Assembly: GCA_030737835.1 (NCBI GenBank)
Contig: CM060850.1
Location: 2,755,788 to 2,819,787 of the forward strand
DNA from: Acorus gramineus
Lineage: Eukaryota > Streptophyta > Magnoliopsida > Acorales > Acoraceae
Length of the DNA: 64,000 nt
Direction: 5' to 3'
Below, in pieces: positions 60,872 through 64,000 of this stretch (position 1 is the first letter of the stretch; the number at the start of each line of letters is the position of its first letter). The position numbers and the translations under genes were made by a program. The notes below the pieces were generated by a model, which did no database searches, had not been told where the DNA came from, and saw nothing but the letters and a program-made list of their open reading frames with translations.

Positions 60872-61183
60872 ATATATATAGAGAGAGAGAGATTTCATTA
60901 TTGGATGTTTGGATCTGAAGTTTTTGGATTCTGTGACGCAGTGAACAACCCGAAGAAGACCGGGCCGACGTTGAGCGAGACGTTTCTAGGTCTCCTCTAT
61001 CCGTCTGAGAATTACAGAGTGTATGTTTGTTTTCGGATCTTGTTTTGTTATGATTTTCTTTTTTGTGAAGGCATTTATTGTGTGATGTGGTGAAAACGCA
61101 GGTATGGATACTTGACTAACACAAAGGTGAAGTTCATAATGGTGACGACGGATCTGGATGTCAGAGACGTGGATGTGAGGAGT
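60614..61183 (+). CDS. TRAPPC2L: TRAPP complex subunit 2-like (TRAPPC2L), 5' exons (partial)
   Basis: TRAPPC2L is a longin-fold (SNARE-like) subunit of the TRAPP complexes, which activate Rab GTPases at the Golgi and in autophagy. Four exons: 60614-60646, 60731-60827, 60942-61020 and 61102-61183, with consistent phase. They encode about 97 residues: MIVCVAVVGHQNNPLYLQSF, DDLKLHHIVHCSLDVIDERV, NNPKKTGPTLSETFLGLLYP and YRVYGYLTNTKVKFIMVTTD, then LDVRDVDVRS. The family's C-terminal part (about 40 residues, starting FFRKFH in homologues) was not found before the window ends, so the last intron exceeds 2.8 kb. Intron 2 is 114 bp, a multiple of three without a stop, and consists largely of a microsatellite. 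Confidence 0.92.
60828..60893 (+). repeat. (CT)n-(TA)n-(GA)n microsatellite in TRAPPC2L intron 2
   Basis: The CT run begins at the 5' splice site itself (G|GTCTCTCT) and is followed by TATC/TA repeats and then a GA run. The CT and GA parts are complementary, so the intron RNA can fold on itself beside the donor site. Confidence 0.9.
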
Positions 61184-61693
61184 GTAAGTTCTCTTCTTAG
61201 CTTTCCAATTGGTTTGGGTTTTGATGTTTTGGTTGCTCTTCAAGTTTGTTGACATGTTGTTTGAATTTCATGTTATATGTAAAGTTTTGATGTGTGCATT
61301 TAGGGCTCATTTAGAACCAATTTGTCAAACTGATTCTGTTTCCATAAAATAAGTTTTCAGATAATTGGTTCCATTATTTTAGGGTGTTTTATGTGTTTAA
61401 AGTCATTATAACATTTTTTTATGAGAAACTGGTTAAAATCATAGTAACAAAGTTCGTGTACGGTAGATATTCGGCTAGTGTAATGTTCGGTACAGTATGT
61501 GTACATTCATAAATCATACAGAATAAATACGGAAAATTCATTATGTGTTTAAACTTTAAAGTCATTGTAACATTTTTATGAGAAACTGGTTAACTATTAT
61601 GGAAAAAATTGATAGCGGCTTTTATGATAAATCTGTTTTTGAAAACTAGTTCCAAACAAAGTGGTGGTTGCGGCAAATGTAATAGTTTTTAAT

Positions 61694-61961
61694 AATGTTC
61701 TCTCTTCTTTGGATGGCGCGGAGGGGGTTGGATCACATTGAACATGGGTTTGGGAAATGCTTGAATGATTGTTTTACTGATTAAGCAAAATTGCTCTGTA
61801 TAAAGTTACTATATCAGATTTAACCAAATCGAAAACAATGTTCTCTCTTCTTTTGATGGCATGGAGGGGGTTGGATCGCATTGAACATAGGTTGGGGAAA
61901 TGCCTGAATGTTTGTTTTATTGATTAAGCAAAATTGCTCTGTATAAAGTTACTATATCAGA
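61694..61961 (+). repeat. Direct repeat, 143-bp period, in TRAPPC2L intron 4
   Basis: Two units of about 126 bp starting AATGTTCTCTCTTCTTT lie at 61694-61819 and 61837-61961, about 90% alike by eye. They share GATTAAGCAAAATTGCTCTG and the TATCAGA end. Confidence 0.85.
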
Positions 61962-62029
61962 AATCTAGCACAATAAATGTATGGCTGTCAGCCAGACTAG
62001 AGTTAACTATTTATTTTTGGGCAATCCGA

Positions 62030-62133
62030 GTTTGGGGTTAGCCGGCTAGTACTCACCCCCCCCCCCACCCCATCCAATAAGGAGGTCAGGGATCAAATCC
62101 TGGGGGGCACCGATTTAAAAAAAAAAAAAAAGC
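62030..62133 (+). repeat. Possible SINE-like patch with B box and A tail
   Basis: GGAGGTCAGGGATCAAATCC contains a B-box-like word and is followed within 20 bp by an A-run of about 15 bases. The A box is not clear. It could be a degraded tRNA-derived SINE. Confidence 0.3.
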
Positions 62134-64000
62134 ACTATTTTATTTTGGTAACTTTGATCATTTGTGGCCTTGATCTTCCCTTTGAGATTTCTGAGGGATC
62201 TTTTTGAAATTTGAAGCTTTTTGAGGGGTTTGAGATGGATGTCCGCTATCGCTATTCTTTTTTTCCTTTTTTGGATTAAGCTTCAAATTTGTTTATGGAG
62301 AGAATATTGGCGTTCACTGTGTTTTTTGGTATTTCAAATGGGGGAAATAAGCGACAAGATTGGAGATACGAGTTGCTGCTACTCGTTTTTTTTTCCCAAT
62401 CTGGTGAATTTTCATAATATTTTTGGTTTTGATGAGGACAAAATTTAGCACCTTAAGAGCTTGACCATGGTCTAAGGTATCCCTATTGATCAATGCAACA
62501 TTTCCACTGGCTGAACAAACTCTGAAGAATTGATAAAAGGTTGCCTTTGGATGTTTGAAAGCTAAATAAGGGTGCATCAAATGCAGTACCCAAAATTAAT
62601 CTTCGTTGGTCTCTATTTTGGGGGAGATAAATTTGGTATAATATTTCTGTTCATAAGTTATGTTCCCTGTTATCAATGCAGTCAAGAAGATGCAATCTTT
62701 TGACTTTTGGCGAGGAGCATCATTGATAGAGCCAAATGTAGGGATCATGGTTAGAATTTTTGTGGGCAAGAAGAGCAAAAGATGGTAATCTGGTCATTTA
62801 CCATGTACGGAGACTACGAATGTATGTTTTGGGTATTTGTTCGAAACTGCTTGATATGGGGATTTAAGAATTTTTTATATTATATTGCTAGCTTTCCCTT
62901 GAATTCATTTACTTGAGCAATATCTTTTAATATTTCTTAGTATTTAAAGGAAAACCCCCGAGACTAAAACTCTTTCTCACTTTTGTTATGTAATACATTG
63001 TTCCGTGTTTCTTCAAAATTTGCAAATCATACAAGGCAGTGATATCAACAAATATAAGATCACCTCCTCGGATATTGTCGAGATATGACAATAAATTTTT
63101 CGAGTATCATCTTTGGGCACATCTGTTGTTTATATTTTTTAAATATGAATTTAATTTTTAATTGCTTGTGTTGTTTGGATTGAGGTGCCAATAGGAGAGA
63201 ACTGAGGAATCTCAGAAATCCATTCAATTGTTCTTGAGTCCCACCTTTGCCATTTTTTAATCTTCTGAAGTGAAACAGGGACTGTGAATGTGGGAAGAGT
63301 GTCTTAAAACCCCTACAAGATAGGGGAAAAAAATATAATAAGAAGGCCTTTCATTCATGCTCCTCTTTTTTTTTTCCGTTGTTCTCTGAAATCAGGTTGT
63401 GGAATTTTGATTGAAATTTTTGCAGAAGAGAAACTGGTAAAATTTCTGATAAGTGATGGTAAAATTTGAAATAGTAATTTCTTTGTCAAAATGTAACCAA
63501 GACCAAGAAGCACATGACATGGTGGAAATGAAGCGAACAAGAGCTGTTCTGTGGCAATATGATTTGACCGCCAGGACATCTGATGGCAGGAAATCATCTT
63601 TAATGTTAAAAAATTCTTTCTAGTTTTGAGATTTTCCATTTAAAATATGCATGAAATCTGTTTTTATGTATGCATTTTTATTTCGGTTTTGACCTAATGG
63701 GTTTATTTAGAAAAAGTGCATTAAGTTTATCTGTTCACTTTTTCATCATCTCAGATTCAATGTCAGTTTAGGATGGGAATTGCAATTCTTAATCTCCCAT
63801 CGATTCATCTCTGAATTAATTCTCCAGTTAGATTCATATCCTTCTCCAGAAACGCCTCCAGACCCTTCACTTTAATCTGCCATCCACTTTGGTTGCTTTG
63901 TATATGGTTCTAGCGTATTAGTATTTTCCATATTCATTCTCCTTCTGCCTGTTTCCCAGTGGTTTATATGTTAGCTTCTCAAGTTTATATGTTTCCCAGT

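Larger units (their letters stand above)
61184..64000 (+). other. Large TRAPPC2L intron (incomplete)
   Basis: No exon-like sequence was found. It holds a 126-bp direct repeat (61694-61819 and 61837-61961), a C-run at 62057-62067 and a tRNA-like/SINE-like patch at about 62030-62133. The remainder is AT-rich. Confidence 0.55.

Noticed and set aside
62314-62580. Minus-strand frame of 88 codons near 62.4 kb
   Set aside because: Lies in the TRAPPC2L intron and shows no family signature.

Overview
The window is nuclear DNA from a flowering plant. Its split protein genes have GT-AG introns and match plant families (class III peroxidase, alpha-expansin, UBC23-type E2, plant Alba). Intergenic DNA is AT-rich and holds Ty1/Copia, L1-type, hAT-, MULE- and MITE-like elements. 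I cannot place it below angiosperm level. Exon coordinates were read by eye from splice sites, reading phase and family knowledge; no alignment was run.

Left part (1-20,000). The last two exons of an Alba-type RGG protein (+) are followed by an eight-exon RPN3 gene of the 26S proteasome lid (+) and a tRNA-Glu(CUC) gene (+). After about 3.6 kb of repeat-rich spacer come a three-exon alpha-expansin (+) and a seven-exon METTL23-like methyltransferase (+). The METTL23-like gene converges on a six-exon ABITRAM gene (-). ABITRAM starts only 167 bp from a divergent intronless DUF1279 gene (+).

Middle part (20,000-46,300). A 5.6-kb spacer with MITEs and tandem duplications precedes a large UBC23/UBE2O-like ubiquitin-conjugating enzyme gene (-). 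A 5'-truncated L1-type LINE lies beyond it. Next is a seven-exon FMP32/CCDC90-type mitochondrial coiled-coil gene (-), which carries two internal duplications. A repeat-rich spacer then leads to a four-exon class III peroxidase of the PRX64 type (-).

Right part (46,300-64,000). The most striking structure is a nested mobile element at 46,794-53,199. Its ends are inverted repeats starting TAGGCCTGTC, and it is flanked by a perfect 8-bp duplication (CTTATACA), which points to a hAT-type non-autonomous transposon. It carries a chimeric open reading frame made of the first half of an R2R3-MYB repeat joined to a second, unidentified segment. It was later invaded by a Ty1/Copia element, which is flanked by an unusual 91-bp duplication instead of the usual ~5 bp. 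About 7.4 kb of AT-rich, MITE-bearing spacer follows. The window ends in the first four exons of a TRAPPC2L gene (+) whose 3' end lies outside.

The genes are ordinary housekeeping and cell-wall genes with no sign of a shared pathway. Two encode ubiquitin-proteasome components (RPN3, UBC23), but they lie about 18 kb apart and I do not infer a functional cluster. The novelty lies mainly in the mobile-element architecture and in the small internal duplications of the FMP32-like gene.
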